This document shows positions 34,579-43,024 of a stretch of DNA of 64,000 nucleotides, in pieces. Where the stretch lies: NCBI RefSeq assembly GCF_028657195.3, contig NZ_JANCPR020000005.1:186001-250000 (forward strand), in the 5' to 3' direction. The position numbers and the translations under genes were made by a program. The notes below the pieces were generated by a model. That model ran no database searches and was not told the origin of the DNA. It was given only the letters and a program-made list of their open reading frames with translations. Numbering within the stretch: position 1 is the stretch's first letter; every line of letters starts with the position of its first letter. Origin of the DNA: Streptomyces iconiensis. Lineage in GTDB: Bacteria; Actinomycetota; Actinomycetes; Streptomycetales; Streptomycetaceae.

Positions 34579-37176
34579 GTGACTCAGCAGCCTGAACACG
34601 TCGAGGATCCCTGGATCGCCGACCTCGCCGCCGGCGAGAGCTTCCCCGTCACGCGTCAGCGCCGGGGCGGCCCCAACGGCTCGGGGGGGAACGGCGGTTC
34701 GGGCGGGTACGAGCAGCACGAGCGCGGCCCCGAGGGGCCACCCGGAGGGTTCGAGCGGGTACCCCCGCAGGACCTGGAGGCGGAGAAGTCCGTCCTCGGC
34801 GGCATGCTGCTCTCCAAGGACGCCATCGCCGATGTCGTCGAGGTGCTCAAGGGCCAGGACTTCTACCGTCCGGCGCACGAGACGGTCTATCAGGCAGTCC
34901 TCGACCTGTATGCCAAGGGCGAGCCGGCGGACCCCATCACCGTCACCGCCGAGCTGACCAAGCGCGGTGAGATCGCCCGCGTCGGCGGCCCGGGGTACGT
35001 GCAGTCCCTCGTCCAGGCCGTCCCCACGGCGGCCAACGCGGAGTACTACGCCGAGATCGTCCACGAGCGCGCCGTACTGCGCCGCCTCGTGGAGGCGGGC
35101 ACCCGCATCACACAGATGGGATACGCGGCGGACGGCGACGTCGACGACATCGTCAACTCGGCCCAGGCGGAGATCTACGCCGTCACCGAACAGCGCACCT
35201 CCGAGGACTACCTCCCGCTCGGCGACATCATGGAGGGTGCCCTCGACGAGATCGAGGCCATCGGCTCCCGCAGCGGCCAGATGACCGGCGTTCCCACCGG
35301 CTTCACGGACCTCGACTCCCTCACCAACGGCCTGCACCCCGGCCAGATGATCGTCATCGCCGCGCGGCCCGCCATGGGCAAGGCCCTGGCGCTGGACACG
35401 CCGCTTCCCACGCCGGACGGCTGGACGACGATGGGTGAGGTGCGCGAGGGCGACGAGTTGCTGGACGCCTCCGGGAAGCCGACGAGGGTGGTCGCCGCGA
35501 CGGACGTGATGACGGAGCGGAGCTGCTACGAGGTGGTGTTCGACGACGGCACCACGGTGACCGCCGACGCCGAGCACCAGTGGCTCACGGAAACCCGCGC
35601 GTCCGGCCGTTCTCCAGGGTCGGCCGCCGCTGTCCGTACGACGCGGGATCTCGCGCGCACTGTGCGCTGCGCGGACGGCGACCGGAGGCCGAACCACTCG
35701 GTCTCCACCGCCGCACCACTGGCTCTGCCGGCACGGGAACTGCCCGTGCCGCCGTACGCCCTCGGCGCATGGCTGGGTGGCGGAGCCCCGGACGCCGCCG
35801 GCCTCTCGGCGCTGGACCCCGAGATCCTCATGGCGATCGAGGCGGAGGGGGATGAAGGCTGCTTCTGTGACGTCTCTGCCGTCTCTGCCGTCTCTGCCGT
35901 CTGTGACGCGGTGTCCGTACCGGAGCTTTCGTCCGCCGCCTCGTGCGTCGAGTCCCGCTGTCAGGTGTGCGGCCGGCGGAACGGCGGCCTCCAGGCGCGG
36001 TTGCGCACGCTCGGTGTGCTCGGGGACAGGCACGTTCCCCAGGAGTATCTGCGCGGTTCCCAGGCGCAGCGGCGTGCGCTGCTCGCCGGGCTGCTGGACA
36101 CCGGCGGGGCGGTGCACGGTACGGGTTCCGTCAGCTTCGCTGTGACCGGCCTGCGGCTGGCCGAGGACTTCAGGGAACTGGTCGTCGGCCTGGGACATCG
36201 CTGCGAGTGGTCGATCCGGCTCGCGGGCGGAGGCGGTGAGAAGACGCGGACGGTGTACGAGGTCTCGTTCAGCGCCCCGGACGATGTCTTCCGCCTGGAG
36301 CGCAAGCGTCTGGCACACAAGGAGGCTCGCGCACACGGTGAGGCCCGCGTCGGCGACCGTCAGCGTGCCGGCTCACGGTTCATCACCGAGGTACGGCCCG
36401 TGGCGAGTGTCCCGGTGCGGTGTGTGCAGGTGGACAACCCGGATCACCTGTATCTGGCCACCCGCTCCATGATCCCCACCCACAACTCCACCCTCGCCCT
36501 GGACTTCGCCCGCGCCTGTTCCATCAGGTACGCGATGCCGAGCGTGATCTTCTCCCTGGAGATGGGGCGGAACGAGATCGCGATGCGCCTGCTGTCCGCC
36601 GAGGCGCGGGTGGCGCTGCACCACATGCGGTCGGGCTCGATGACGGACGAGGACTGGACGCGGCTGGCACGGCAGATGCCCGGGGTGACCGAGGCACCGC
36701 TCTACATCGACGACTCGCCGAACCTGTCGATGATGGAGATCCGCGCCAAGTGCCGCAGGCTCAAGCAGCGCAACGACCTCAAGCTGATCGTCATCGACTA
36801 CCTCCAGCTGATGCAGACGGGCGGCTCGCGCCGGCCCGAGAGCCGTCAGCAGGAGGTCTCGGAGATGTCCCGTAACCTCAAGCTCCTCGCGAAGGAGCTT
36901 GAGGTCCCGGTCATCGCGCTCTCCCAGCTGAACCGTGGTCCCGAGCAACGTACGGACAAGAAGCCCATGGTGTCCGACCTGCGCGAATCGGGTTCCATCG
37001 AACAGGACGCCGACATGGTGATCCTGCTGCACCGCGAGGACGCCTACGAGAAGGAGTCCCCGCGCGCGGGCGAGGCCGACCTGATCGTGGCCAAGCACCG
37101 TAACGGCCCCACGGCCACCATCACGGTCGCCTTCCAGGGCCACTACTCACGCTTCGTGGACATGGCCCAGACGTAG
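34579..37176 (+). CDS. dnaB: Replicative DNA helicase DnaB with class 3 intein
   Basis: An 865-residue precursor. The extein is a normal 497-residue DnaB: a disordered head, an N-terminal domain (residues 55-160), and a RecA-type motor with Walker A ARPAMGK/STLALDF, Walker B VIDYLQLM and the arginine-finger region. The Walker A motif is split after Lys268 by a 368-residue intein (269-636), so the helicase is inactive until splicing joins GK to STL. The GTG start has a GGGAGGAGG ribosome-binding site (34562-34570) 8 bases upstream. DnaB unwinds DNA at the replication fork as a hexamer. Confidence 0.97.
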   Translation: MTQQPEHVEDPWIADLAAGESFPVTRQRRGGPNGSGGNGGSGGYEQHERGPEGPPGGFERVPPQDLEAEKSVLGGMLLSKDAIADVVEVLKGQDFYRPAHETVYQAVLDLYAKGEPADPITVTAELTKRGEIARVGGPGYVQSLVQAVPTAANAEYYAEIVHERAVLRRLVEAGTRITQMGYAADGDVDDIVNSAQAEIYAVTEQRTSEDYLPLGDIMEGALDEIEAIGSRSGQMTGVPTGFTDLDSLTNGLHPGQMIVIAARPAMGKALALDTPLPTPDGWTTMGEVREGDELLDASGKPTRVVAATDVMTERSCYEVVFDDGTTVTADAEHQWLTETRASGRSPGSAAAVRTTRDLARTVRCADGDRRPNHSVSTAAPLALPARELPVPPYALGAWLGGGAPDAAGLSALDPEILMAIEAEGDEGCFCDVSAVSAVSAVCDAVSVPELSSAASCVESRCQVCGRRNGGLQARLRTLGVLGDRHVPQEYLRGSQAQRRALLAGLLDTGGAVHGTGSVSFAVTGLRLAEDFRELVVGLGHRCEWSIRLAGGGGEKTRTVYEVSFSAPDDVFRLERKRLAHKEARAHGEARVGDRQRAGSRFITEVRPVASVPVRCVQVDNPDHLYLATRSMIPTHNSTLALDFARACSIRYAMPSVIFSLEMGRNEIAMRLLSAEARVALHHMRSGSMTDEDWTRLARQMPGVTEAPLYIDDSPNLSMMEIRAKCRRLKQRNDLKLIVIDYLQLMQTGGSRRPESRQQEVSEMSRNLKLLAKELEVPVIALSQLNRGPEQRTDKKPMVSDLRESGSIEQDADMVILLHREDAYEKESPRAGEADLIVAKHRNGPTATITVAFQGHYSRFVDMAQT
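35383..36486 (+). other. Class 3 intein in DnaB with inactivated LAGLIDADG endonuclease
   Basis: A 368-residue intein. It begins with Ala (ALALDTPLPTPDGW), so it lacks the usual Cys/Ser nucleophile at position 1. It has the W-C-T set of class 3 inteins: Trp67 (AEHQW), Cys347 (RCVQVDNPDHLYL) and Thr366 (IPTHN), ending His367-Asn368 before Ser+1. The two LAGLIDADG helices are recognisable as ALGAWLGGG and LLAGLLDTGG. In both the catalytic Asp is Gly, so the homing endonuclease should be dead. A small SAV tripeptide repeat (35876-35902) and extra Cys residues lie in the endonuclease domain. Splicing residues look intact. Confidence 0.92.
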
Positions 37177-37375
37177 GGCGGGCAGCTGTGGGGTCTCAAA
37201 TCCAGCTTCATAATCTCAGGGTCAGCTGCATATAGATGGCATTTATGCAGCCATCGTGAGACTCGCAGCTCGGGGCGTTCACTCTGCTGGGTGGGGTAAG
37301 GGGTGACCTCTCCACGCGGGGAGCGAGCGCTGGCACCTTGGCTACACGGGCAGTCACTCGTGGGCTGGGGGTGGC
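37177..37375. mobile_element. Candidate left end of a Tn7-like element
   Basis: Between dnaB and the tnsA-like gene the first 80 bases are much AT-richer than the surroundings. They contain repeated motifs: AGCTTCATAAT (37203-37213), AGCTGCATATA (37224-37234), and GCTGCATA paired with TATGCAGC as an inverted repeat (37225-37252). Tn7-family ends hold several similar TnsB sites. No matching right end was found, so this is only a candidate. Confidence 0.4.
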
Positions 37376-38077
37376 GTGGACGTCGCTGTGACGGTGAGCG
37401 TGCGTCGTCAGAACGGTCAGGTCGTTGAAGATCGCTTCTGGGGCACGGAGCCCATCAAATCTTTGGCTTCGGCCATGCCCTGGCGGACGTTCCGTTGGTA
37501 CAAGGGCCAGAAGCGCTACTCGGGCACCTACTGGTCGGCGACGGTACGCGATCACGTGATCTACGAGTCGCGACTGGAGCTGTCGCGGTTGCTCGTCGCT
37601 GATTTCGATTCGTCCGTACGCGGCATCGTGGCTCAGCCCTTCTTGCTGAAGACGTTGCTGGAGGGGAAGGTCCGCAGGCACATCCCGGACTACCTCCTGC
37701 TCACCCGGGAGGTGCCGGTGGTCGTCGACGTCAAGCCGCTTCACCGGTTGTCCAAGCCGGAGGTGGCGTTCACCTTCGGCTGGACTCGGCGGGCGGTGGA
37801 ATCACGGGGATGGGCGTACGAGGTCTGGAGCGAGCCTCCGGCTGTGAAACTGGAGAACATCCGGTTCCTGGCGGGCTATCGAAGGGACTGGCTGTTCAGC
37901 CCCGAGGTCCTGGAAGACCTTCGGGAGCTGAGTTCGATGGTGTCCCTCTGGGGCAGGCCACCTGCTGTCTGCCGAATCGTCCGGAGCCTCAAGTCCGCTC
38001 CGCCATCCATCATTTGCTCTGGACGCGGTCTTTCGTTACCGATCTCGATCGGCCGCTTAGCCCTTCTCACGTTCTGA
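37376..38077 (+). CDS. TnsA-like transposase endonuclease subunit
   Basis: A 233-residue protein resembling the N-terminal nuclease of TnsA, the restriction-enzyme-like subunit that cuts the 5' ends of Tn7-type transposons. The expected catalytic residues appear in order: Glu64 (YESRLELSRL), Asp105 (RHIPDYLLL) and Asp118/Lys120 (VVVDVKP). A C-terminal domain of about 90 residues follows. No complete TnsB, TnsC or TniQ gene accompanies it; downstream is only a chimeric fragment with a transposase-like N-terminus. The GTG start was chosen for position and a weak GGTGG site. The protein may be a fossil or reused by the host. Confidence 0.7.
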   Translation: MDVAVTVSVRRQNGQVVEDRFWGTEPIKSLASAMPWRTFRWYKGQKRYSGTYWSATVRDHVIYESRLELSRLLVADFDSSVRGIVAQPFLLKTLLEGKVRRHIPDYLLLTREVPVVVDVKPLHRLSKPEVAFTFGWTRRAVESRGWAYEVWSEPPAVKLENIRFLAGYRRDWLFSPEVLEDLRELSSMVSLWGRPPAVCRIVRSLKSAPPSIICSGRGLSLPISIGRLALLTF

Positions 38078-38087
38078 GGCGGGCGGC

Positions 38088-39137
38088 ATGAGCAGGGCGG
38101 GGGCTCGGGTCGGGGTCGGTACGCGCTTCCGCTACGACGGAGAGACCGTCGAGGTGGTGGAGATGGCCGCGACGACGGCAGGCAACGAGGTGGTCCTGAA
38201 GGACGGCCGGGGACGATTGCTGCGGCTGTCACTCAAGGAACTTCTGTTCTCCGACCGTGCCGCTGTCCGTCCAGACGGCCCAGGACCGTCAGCTGACGAT
38301 GAAGAAGAGATCGCTTCGGTCGTACTGGGACAGCTCGACAGTTCAGCACGGGCGAAAGTTCTTGAACGCGCCGAGCATGTCCGGGAGGTTCTGGCGGGAT
38401 TCCGGTCTGGAGTTCCGGAACTGGCACGCGATGGTGAGCCCCGCCCGGACTATCGCCCGGAGCGACCGTTGGAGGTGCGATACACAGCCAAGGCCGATGA
38501 GCTGGGGGTATCACTTCGCACTGTCAAGCAGATCTCCCTCGACGAGCGGATGAGCCCCGCGAACATGGCCCGCTGGGCACACACCCACAAGATTCCTCTT
38601 CGCCCCCGCGGAGGAGCAAGCCACGACGCCGCCCTCCGCGCCGCCGAGCAAGCCACCGGCCTCCCTGCCGTCCTACGTGAGGCTCTCACGAGCCCCTACG
38701 GCCGACAGCGACTCGAACGCTTCGTCGCCGCCCTGCCCTACCCCACCGTCACTGAAGCCGCCCGAGCCCTTGGCATTCACCAGTCGACGCTGGTGACCCA
38801 GATCAATCGCCTGGAGAAAGACCTGGGCCGGTCCCTGATCGAGCGCGCCGAACGAGGCCGCAGGATGACGCCTACCCCGTTCGGCAGGAGGGTTGCGGCA
38901 GCGGTGCGACGGATCGGGGGAAGGCGTCGGCCGAGAATTGGACACGACGCTCGGCTTCCTGACCTCAGGCCCGGACGGCTGCCTTGCAACCGCTATTCGC
39001 CATCTGGGCCGGCTTCGGCGCAGGGCTCTTCCGGCTGGACTATGCGCGCGAGGAGACCCATGAGCTGGGTCCGCTCGGCAGGCGTCAAAGCAGCGGTCAG
39101 CACATCGTTCGCCTCATCGCCCAGTTTCTCCGTCTGA
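38088..39137 (+). pseudogene. Chimeric remnant: TnsB-like N-terminus joined to a helix-turn-helix protein C-terminus
   Basis: The open frame of 349 codons has three unlike parts. Residues 1-148 (TRFRYDGETVEVVEMAATTA ... YTAKADELGVSLRTVKQ) look like the N-terminus of a TnsB/Mu-type transposase found in Streptomyces, ending in a first HTH. From residue 149 (ISLDERMSPANMARWAHTHK) to about 275 it reads like the C-terminus of a different HTH protein, with a LysR-like helix (AARALGIHQSTLVTQINRLE). The last 70 residues have no protein character and run antisense through the marR gene. No DDE integrase core is present. It starts 10 bases after tnsA. An internal deletion and a lost stop best explain it. 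Confidence 0.65.
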
Positions 39138-39466
39138 AGCAGGCGACGCTTCCCGCTCGGCGAGAGGGCGATGGCGTTCTTGCGACGGTCCTTGGCGTCC
39201 GGCGCGCGGGTCACGAGGCCGTCGTTCTGGAGGTCGTTGAGGATCGCGACCATGTCCTTGGGATCGATGCTCAGACTGCGGCCCAGCTCGGCCTGCGATA
39301 CGGGTCCCAGTTCGGCGACGGCCGACAGGACGGCATGGTGCATCATCCGCATGCCCACCTGAGCGAGGGCTTCGGCGACGAGCCGGTGCCCCCGAGCTGC
39401 GGCACGGCCCAGGAGCCAGCTGGGGAGGGAGCGAATACGGGAGGGAGCGCGGGTGGTCTCGGACAT
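38993..39466 (-). CDS. MarR-family transcriptional regulator
   Basis: A 157-residue winged-helix regulator. The HTH lies in SQAELGRSLSIDPKDMVAILNDLQNDGLV and the wing in RAPDAKDRRKNAIALSPSGK. It is divergent from a quinone-reductase-like gene with an inverted repeat between the starts, so it probably represses that gene and itself. Its 3' half is overlapped by the degenerate end of the upstream chimeric frame. Confidence 0.88.
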   Translation of the reverse strand: MSETTRAPSRIRSLPSWLLGRAAARGHRLVAEALAQVGMRMMHHAVLSAVAELGPVSQAELGRSLSIDPKDMVAILNDLQNDGLVTRAPDAKDRRKNAIALSPSGKRRLLQTEKLGDEANDVLTAALTPAERTQLMGLLARIVQPEEPCAEAGPDGE

Positions 39467-39487
39467 GGGGCCAGGCTAGCCAGAAAA

Positions 39488-39535
39488 TCATTGGGGACCC
39501 CTACGATCTGTCGCTATCGTTGGGTCTCCCAATGA
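39488..39535. promoter_or_regulatory. Inverted repeat between marR and the quinone reductase gene
   Basis: The outer arms TCATTGGG (39488-39495) and CCCAATGA (39528-39535) are perfectly complementary and flank an inner ACGAT/ATCGT pair (39503-39520). It is a likely MarR operator region that covers both promoters in the 82-base divergent gap. Confidence 0.55.
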
Positions 39536-39548
39536 CCTGGAGGTGTGC

Positions 39549-40487
39549 ATGCGGCGGGTTCGTTTTTATGAGTACGGCGGTCCGGAAGTGCTCCGCGTCG
39601 AAGATGCGGAGGCCCCCAAGCCTGGCCCGGGGGAACTGCTGGTCCGCACGGAAGCCATCGGCGTGACCCTTCCCTCCGTGCGCAAGGTTCGCGGCGAAGA
39701 CGGCAGGACGCCGCTACCGGGAGTCCTTGGAGGCGAGGTCGCCGGAACGGTGATCGCCCTTGGCCCGGACGTGACGGATTTCGAGGTCGGCGACCGCATC
39801 ACGTCGCTCACTTTCAGGGGCGGCTCGTATTCCGAACTGGCAATCGCCCCCGGCTTTATGGCGAGCCGTATACCGGACGGAGCGAGCGCCATCCAGGCCG
39901 TCGCGCTGGTGCGCAGCGGACACGTCGCCCTCGCCGCCCTCGCCACGGCCCGCCCCCTTGTGAGCGAGTCGGTCCTCATTACGGGCGCCGCGAGCGGAGT
40001 GGGACATCTCGCGGTCCAACTGGCCAGGCTTCAGGGCATTGGACGCGTCGTCGCGGCCGTGAGTTCCCACACCAAGGCGGAGTTCCTCCGCGGTCTAGGC
40101 GCCGACGAGATCGTGACCTATGACAGCGAGGACTGGGGGGAGCCAGTCGACGTGGTCCTGGACGGAGTCGGCGGAGATCTACTCCCACGCGCCGTCTCGG
40201 CCCTTGCACCCGGCGGGCGACTCGTCTTCTTCAACTCGGGCGGCGGCACCGTTCCCGCCTTCGACCTCCTGGCAGGATCGAAAACCATCACCGGTCTCAC
40301 CATGGCGAGGTTTGCCAACACTCAGCGCGAACTCTATGACCAGCATGGCGAGGAGCTGTGGAAGCTGACCCTGTCCGGACAGTTGCAGCCGGTCGTCCAC
40401 GCCCAAATTCCGCTGGCTGACGCGGCACGAGCGCACGAGATCATCGAATCCCGTGCCAACCTCGGCAAGGTCGTCCTGCTGCCTTGA
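39549..40487 (+). CDS. Quinone oxidoreductase-like medium-chain dehydrogenase
   Basis: A 312-residue zinc-free member of the medium-chain dehydrogenase superfamily. It has the GroES-like domain (YEYGGPEVLRVEDAEAPKPGPGE) and a Rossmann domain with ITGAASGVGHLAVQLARL. NADPH-dependent reduction of quinones or enones is the likely role. ATG 39549 is 6 bases after GGAGGT; a GTG two codons earlier is less well spaced. It is divergent from marR. The 253-base gap after it, to 40740, shows no gene. Confidence 0.87.
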   Translation: MRRVRFYEYGGPEVLRVEDAEAPKPGPGELLVRTEAIGVTLPSVRKVRGEDGRTPLPGVLGGEVAGTVIALGPDVTDFEVGDRITSLTFRGGSYSELAIAPGFMASRIPDGASAIQAVALVRSGHVALAALATARPLVSESVLITGAASGVGHLAVQLARLQGIGRVVAAVSSHTKAEFLRGLGADEIVTYDSEDWGEPVDVVLDGVGGDLLPRAVSALAPGGRLVFFNSGGGTVPAFDLLAGSKTITGLTMARFANTQRELYDQHGEELWKLTLSGQLQPVVHAQIPLADAARAHEIIESRANLGKVVLLP

Positions 40488-40740
40488 CGGTGAGCTGAGT
40501 CGCATGGGAAACGCGTGGCCACTGCGGCCGGGAGACCCCCGCAGAGGAAATGACGCGACGGTGAGACAGAACTCGTCGGTCAAGCCATGAGACAACCAGA
40601 GAAGCCGCAGGTCACAGCATCGTGCTATGAGACGGGTCGCGAGATCCTACAGGTGGGCTGGTACCTCGGGCCCTGTGAAAACGCGGTGCCCTGCTTCTCG
40701 GCGTGGGGATCCGTCGCACCTGCCGTATCTCCGTATCCCG

Positions 40741-41748
40741 TCAGAATTCCAGCACCGCGCGGTAACGGGAGCGGCCGTGGCGGACGTGGTCCAGTGCCTC
40801 GTCGAGGCGTTCGGCCGGGAAGGTCTCCACATCCGCCCTGATGCCGTGCCGGGCCGCGAAGTCGAGCATCCGCCTGGTGTCCATCGGTGTCCCGACGATG
40901 CCTCCAGCGAGGCTCTTCTCCGCCACCAGGAGGTCCACCGCCTGGATGGTCAGCGGTCCCTTGGGGACTCCGACCATGCACAGCGTTCCGTGCGGTCGCA
41001 GCGCCGCGAGATACGCGTCCCAGGGCAGATCGGCCGGGACGGTCGAGAGGATGAAGTCGTACGAGCCGGCGACATGTTCAAGTCCACCGTTCGCGACGAC
41101 GAACTCGTGTGCGCCGAACCGGCGGGAGTCGTCCGCCTTCGCGGAGGTCGAGGAGATCGCCGTCACGTGGCAGCCCCACTTCGCTAGGAACTGGATCGCG
41201 AGATGGCCCAGGCCGCCCACCCCCACCACGGCGACCCGGTCCGTGGGCCGTACTCCGTACCGTGTGAGTGCGGAGAACACCGTGATGCCTGCGCACAGCA
41301 ACGGTGCCGCGTGCTCGGAGGAGAGGGCGGCGGGCAGCGGGTGGACGTACCGCCAGTCGCTCGCGCGCACGTGGGTGGCGAACGCGCCGCGATCGCCGCG
41401 GAGGACCGTGTCGTCCTTGTCCGGGCACAGGTGCTGACGGCCGCTGAGACACCATTCGCAGGCGAAGCACGCCCCGGCCGTCGCGCCGACCCCCACGCGC
41501 TGTCCGACGGCCAGGCGCGTGCGGTCGACAGCGCTGCCCACCGCCGTCACCACGCCGACCGCCTCATGGCCCGCGACCACGGGATACCGGGAGATGCCGT
41601 GCTCGTTGTCGACCATGGCGACATCGGTCTGGCAGACGCCGCAATGCGTCACGGCAACGTCCACCTCCAGGGCGCCCAGGGGCTCCGACTCGTAATCGAG
41701 CACGTGAACAGGGCCGCCGGCCTCTTCCACCGCGTATGCGAGCACCAC
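40741..41748 (-). CDS. Zinc-dependent alcohol dehydrogenase (cinnamyl/AdhC type)
   Basis: A 335-residue medium-chain alcohol dehydrogenase, probably NADP-dependent. The catalytic zinc ligands are Cys36, His61 and Glu62 (THCGVC, AGHEAVG). The structural zinc cysteines are at 94, 97, 100 and 108 (CFACEWCLSGRQHLC). The cofactor motif is VGVGGLGHLAIQF. It probably reduces aldehydes. It is divergent from a tetR gene across two copies of a 16-bp operator-like sequence. Confidence 0.9.
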   Translation of the reverse strand: MVLAYAVEEAGGPVHVLDYESEPLGALEVDVAVTHCGVCQTDVAMVDNEHGISRYPVVAGHEAVGVVTAVGSAVDRTRLAVGQRVGVGATAGACFACEWCLSGRQHLCPDKDDTVLRGDRGAFATHVRASDWRYVHPLPAALSSEHAAPLLCAGITVFSALTRYGVRPTDRVAVVGVGGLGHLAIQFLAKWGCHVTAISSTSAKADDSRRFGAHEFVVANGGLEHVAGSYDFILSTVPADLPWDAYLAALRPHGTLCMVGVPKGPLTIQAVDLLVAEKSLAGGIVGTPMDTRRMLDFAARHGIRADVETFPAERLDEALDHVRHGRSRYRAVLEF

Positions 41749-41762
41749 GTTCCGCCACCTCT

Positions 41763-41834
41763 AACTAACTAGTTGGTTTTAGTGAGGCGTACGCTAACCG
41801 ACCGGATACGCATGCAGCAACTAACCAGTTGGTA
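41763..41834. promoter_or_regulatory. Two 16-bp TetR operator copies between adh and tetR
   Basis: AACTAACTAGTTGGTT (41763-41778) and AACTAACCAGTTGGTA (41819-41834) are near-palindromic copies, 56 bp centre to centre. The first is 14 bases before the adh ATG. The second overlaps the TAATCT -10 box (41833-41838) of tetR. Both genes would thus be repressed by the TetR protein. Confidence 0.8.
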
Positions 41835-41844
41835 ATCTGGGTCC

Positions 41845-42462
41845 GTGTCTCCTCGGTCTACCCCTCCCGCTCGGTCCACTCGGAAAAGCGACGCCACCCG
41901 CAGCCGTCTGCTCGACGCGGCCACCGCCGACTTCGCCGCCCATGGCATCGCGGGGGCCCGCGTCGACCGCATCGCCACCGCCGCGGGCATCAACAAGGCC
42001 CAGCTCTATGCCTACTTCGGAGACAAACTCAGTCTCTTCGGCGCCGTCTACCGCCTGCACGCGTACGCCGTCGTCGACTCCGTACCGTTCACGGCCGACG
42101 ACCTCCCCGGCTACGCCGTGGGGCTGTACGACGCCTCCGTCGAGCGGCCGGAGTTGATCCGCCTGACCGCGTGGGCGAGGCTTGAAGGGGTGATGACCGA
42201 CGACCTGGTGGGCGGGGACTCGTCAGTCGATGCCAAACTTCGGGCTATCGCCGAAGCGCAGCGGTCCGGAACCGTCAGCGCCGCGATGGAACCGAGGGAT
42301 GTCCTCACCCTGGTGCTTGCCATGGCCCTGGCCTGGTCCCCGGCCGGTCCCTCCGCCACCGCCACCACCTCCGACGCCCCTTCCTCGGACCACGTACGCC
42401 GTAAGCGGGCCCTGCGCGAAGCAGTCTCCGGCGCCTTCGCCCTGTCCTCGCGGGTGTCGTGA
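41845..42462 (+). CDS. TetR-family transcriptional regulator
   Basis: A 205-residue regulator with the N-terminal HTH VDRIATAAGINKAQLYAYFGDKLSLFG and a C-terminal ligand domain with the SAMEPRDVLTLVLAMALAW helix. The GTG start lies six bases after the -10 box TAATCT, so the mRNA is probably leaderless. It is divergent from the alcohol dehydrogenase gene and is its likely repressor. Confidence 0.9.
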   Translation: MSPRSTPPARSTRKSDATRSRLLDAATADFAAHGIAGARVDRIATAAGINKAQLYAYFGDKLSLFGAVYRLHAYAVVDSVPFTADDLPGYAVGLYDASVERPELIRLTAWARLEGVMTDDLVGGDSSVDAKLRAIAEAQRSGTVSAAMEPRDVLTLVLAMALAWSPAGPSATATTSDAPSSDHVRRKRALREAVSGAFALSSRVS

Positions 42463-43024
42463 GCCCGCACGCAGGTTGACCGATGTCCCGGTGCCCCCGG
42501 CATTCTGGTGCCAGGCGCGCGCCGCCCTCGCGGGCAGGGCGAAGGCAAGCTCGTCCACCCCTGCCGGTGCAGTGCCATGAGCATCCACGTCTTCCTCCCG
42601 CGTGAGCGTCCAGGCCCCGGACAGGCCGAACTCACGCGCGCAGGCTTTCCGGGCCGACCGCCAGGTACCCCACTCCTCTCACCGAAGCCCGAGACCCCGG
42701 CATCCACCACTCGACCCTGGCGATCCAGCTCAACCGACTCGAATGCGACACGGAACTGTGGCTCGCAGTGCAGGAACTCAACGGCCGCGCCCACGCAAGA
42801 CGCTCGGCCGGAAGACATCAGCCGAGCGTCTGTGTGATCTATTCACCGGCTGGACCAGGCCGGTGTTGCAACGACCACTGGCCTCCAGGCTTCACTGCGG
42901 ACGGAGGGGCCGCCTTCGCGATGTGCGGGGGGCGGTGGAGGAGCCGGTGTTCGACGTTCACGCCGCGGAACGTCCATTGCCTCGGGGCCGAAGAGGTCCT
43001 GGGCCGGTCTGTGCCGAGGAGTTC
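42463..43024. other. Gene-poor stretch between tetR and a small secreted protein gene
   Basis: This 562-base stretch has no intact gene. It contains the decayed HTH remnant described separately. Some frames are open through it, but they show no conserved protein pattern outside that remnant. Confidence 0.6.
42601..42755 (+). pseudogene. Decayed second copy of the helix-turn-helix domain of the chimeric remnant
   Basis: Translated from 42666, the frame reads YPTPLTEARDPGIHHSTL followed by AIQLNRLECDTE. This matches YPTVTEAARALGIHQSTL / VTQINRLEKDLG in the remnant at 38088-39137 with one residue missing. Upstream, in another frame from 42601, a weaker match to its REALTSPYGRQRLERF region can be traced, so there is at least one frameshift. 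No start codon or complete domain remains. Confidence 0.6.

Noticed and set aside
35383..36486. Frameshift or foreign insertion breaking dnaB
   Set aside because: The frame is continuous, the Walker A motif is cut cleanly between GK and S, and the inserted part has all class 3 intein splicing residues.
37551..37562. ATCACGTGAT-centred palindrome resembling parS
   Set aside because: It shares only CACGTG with parS and lies in the tnsA-like coding frame; the flanking TTT/AAA of the ParB site are missing.
38088..39137. Intact regulatory protein of 349 residues
   Set aside because: The last 70 codons are antisense to a good marR gene and the two halves resemble different families.
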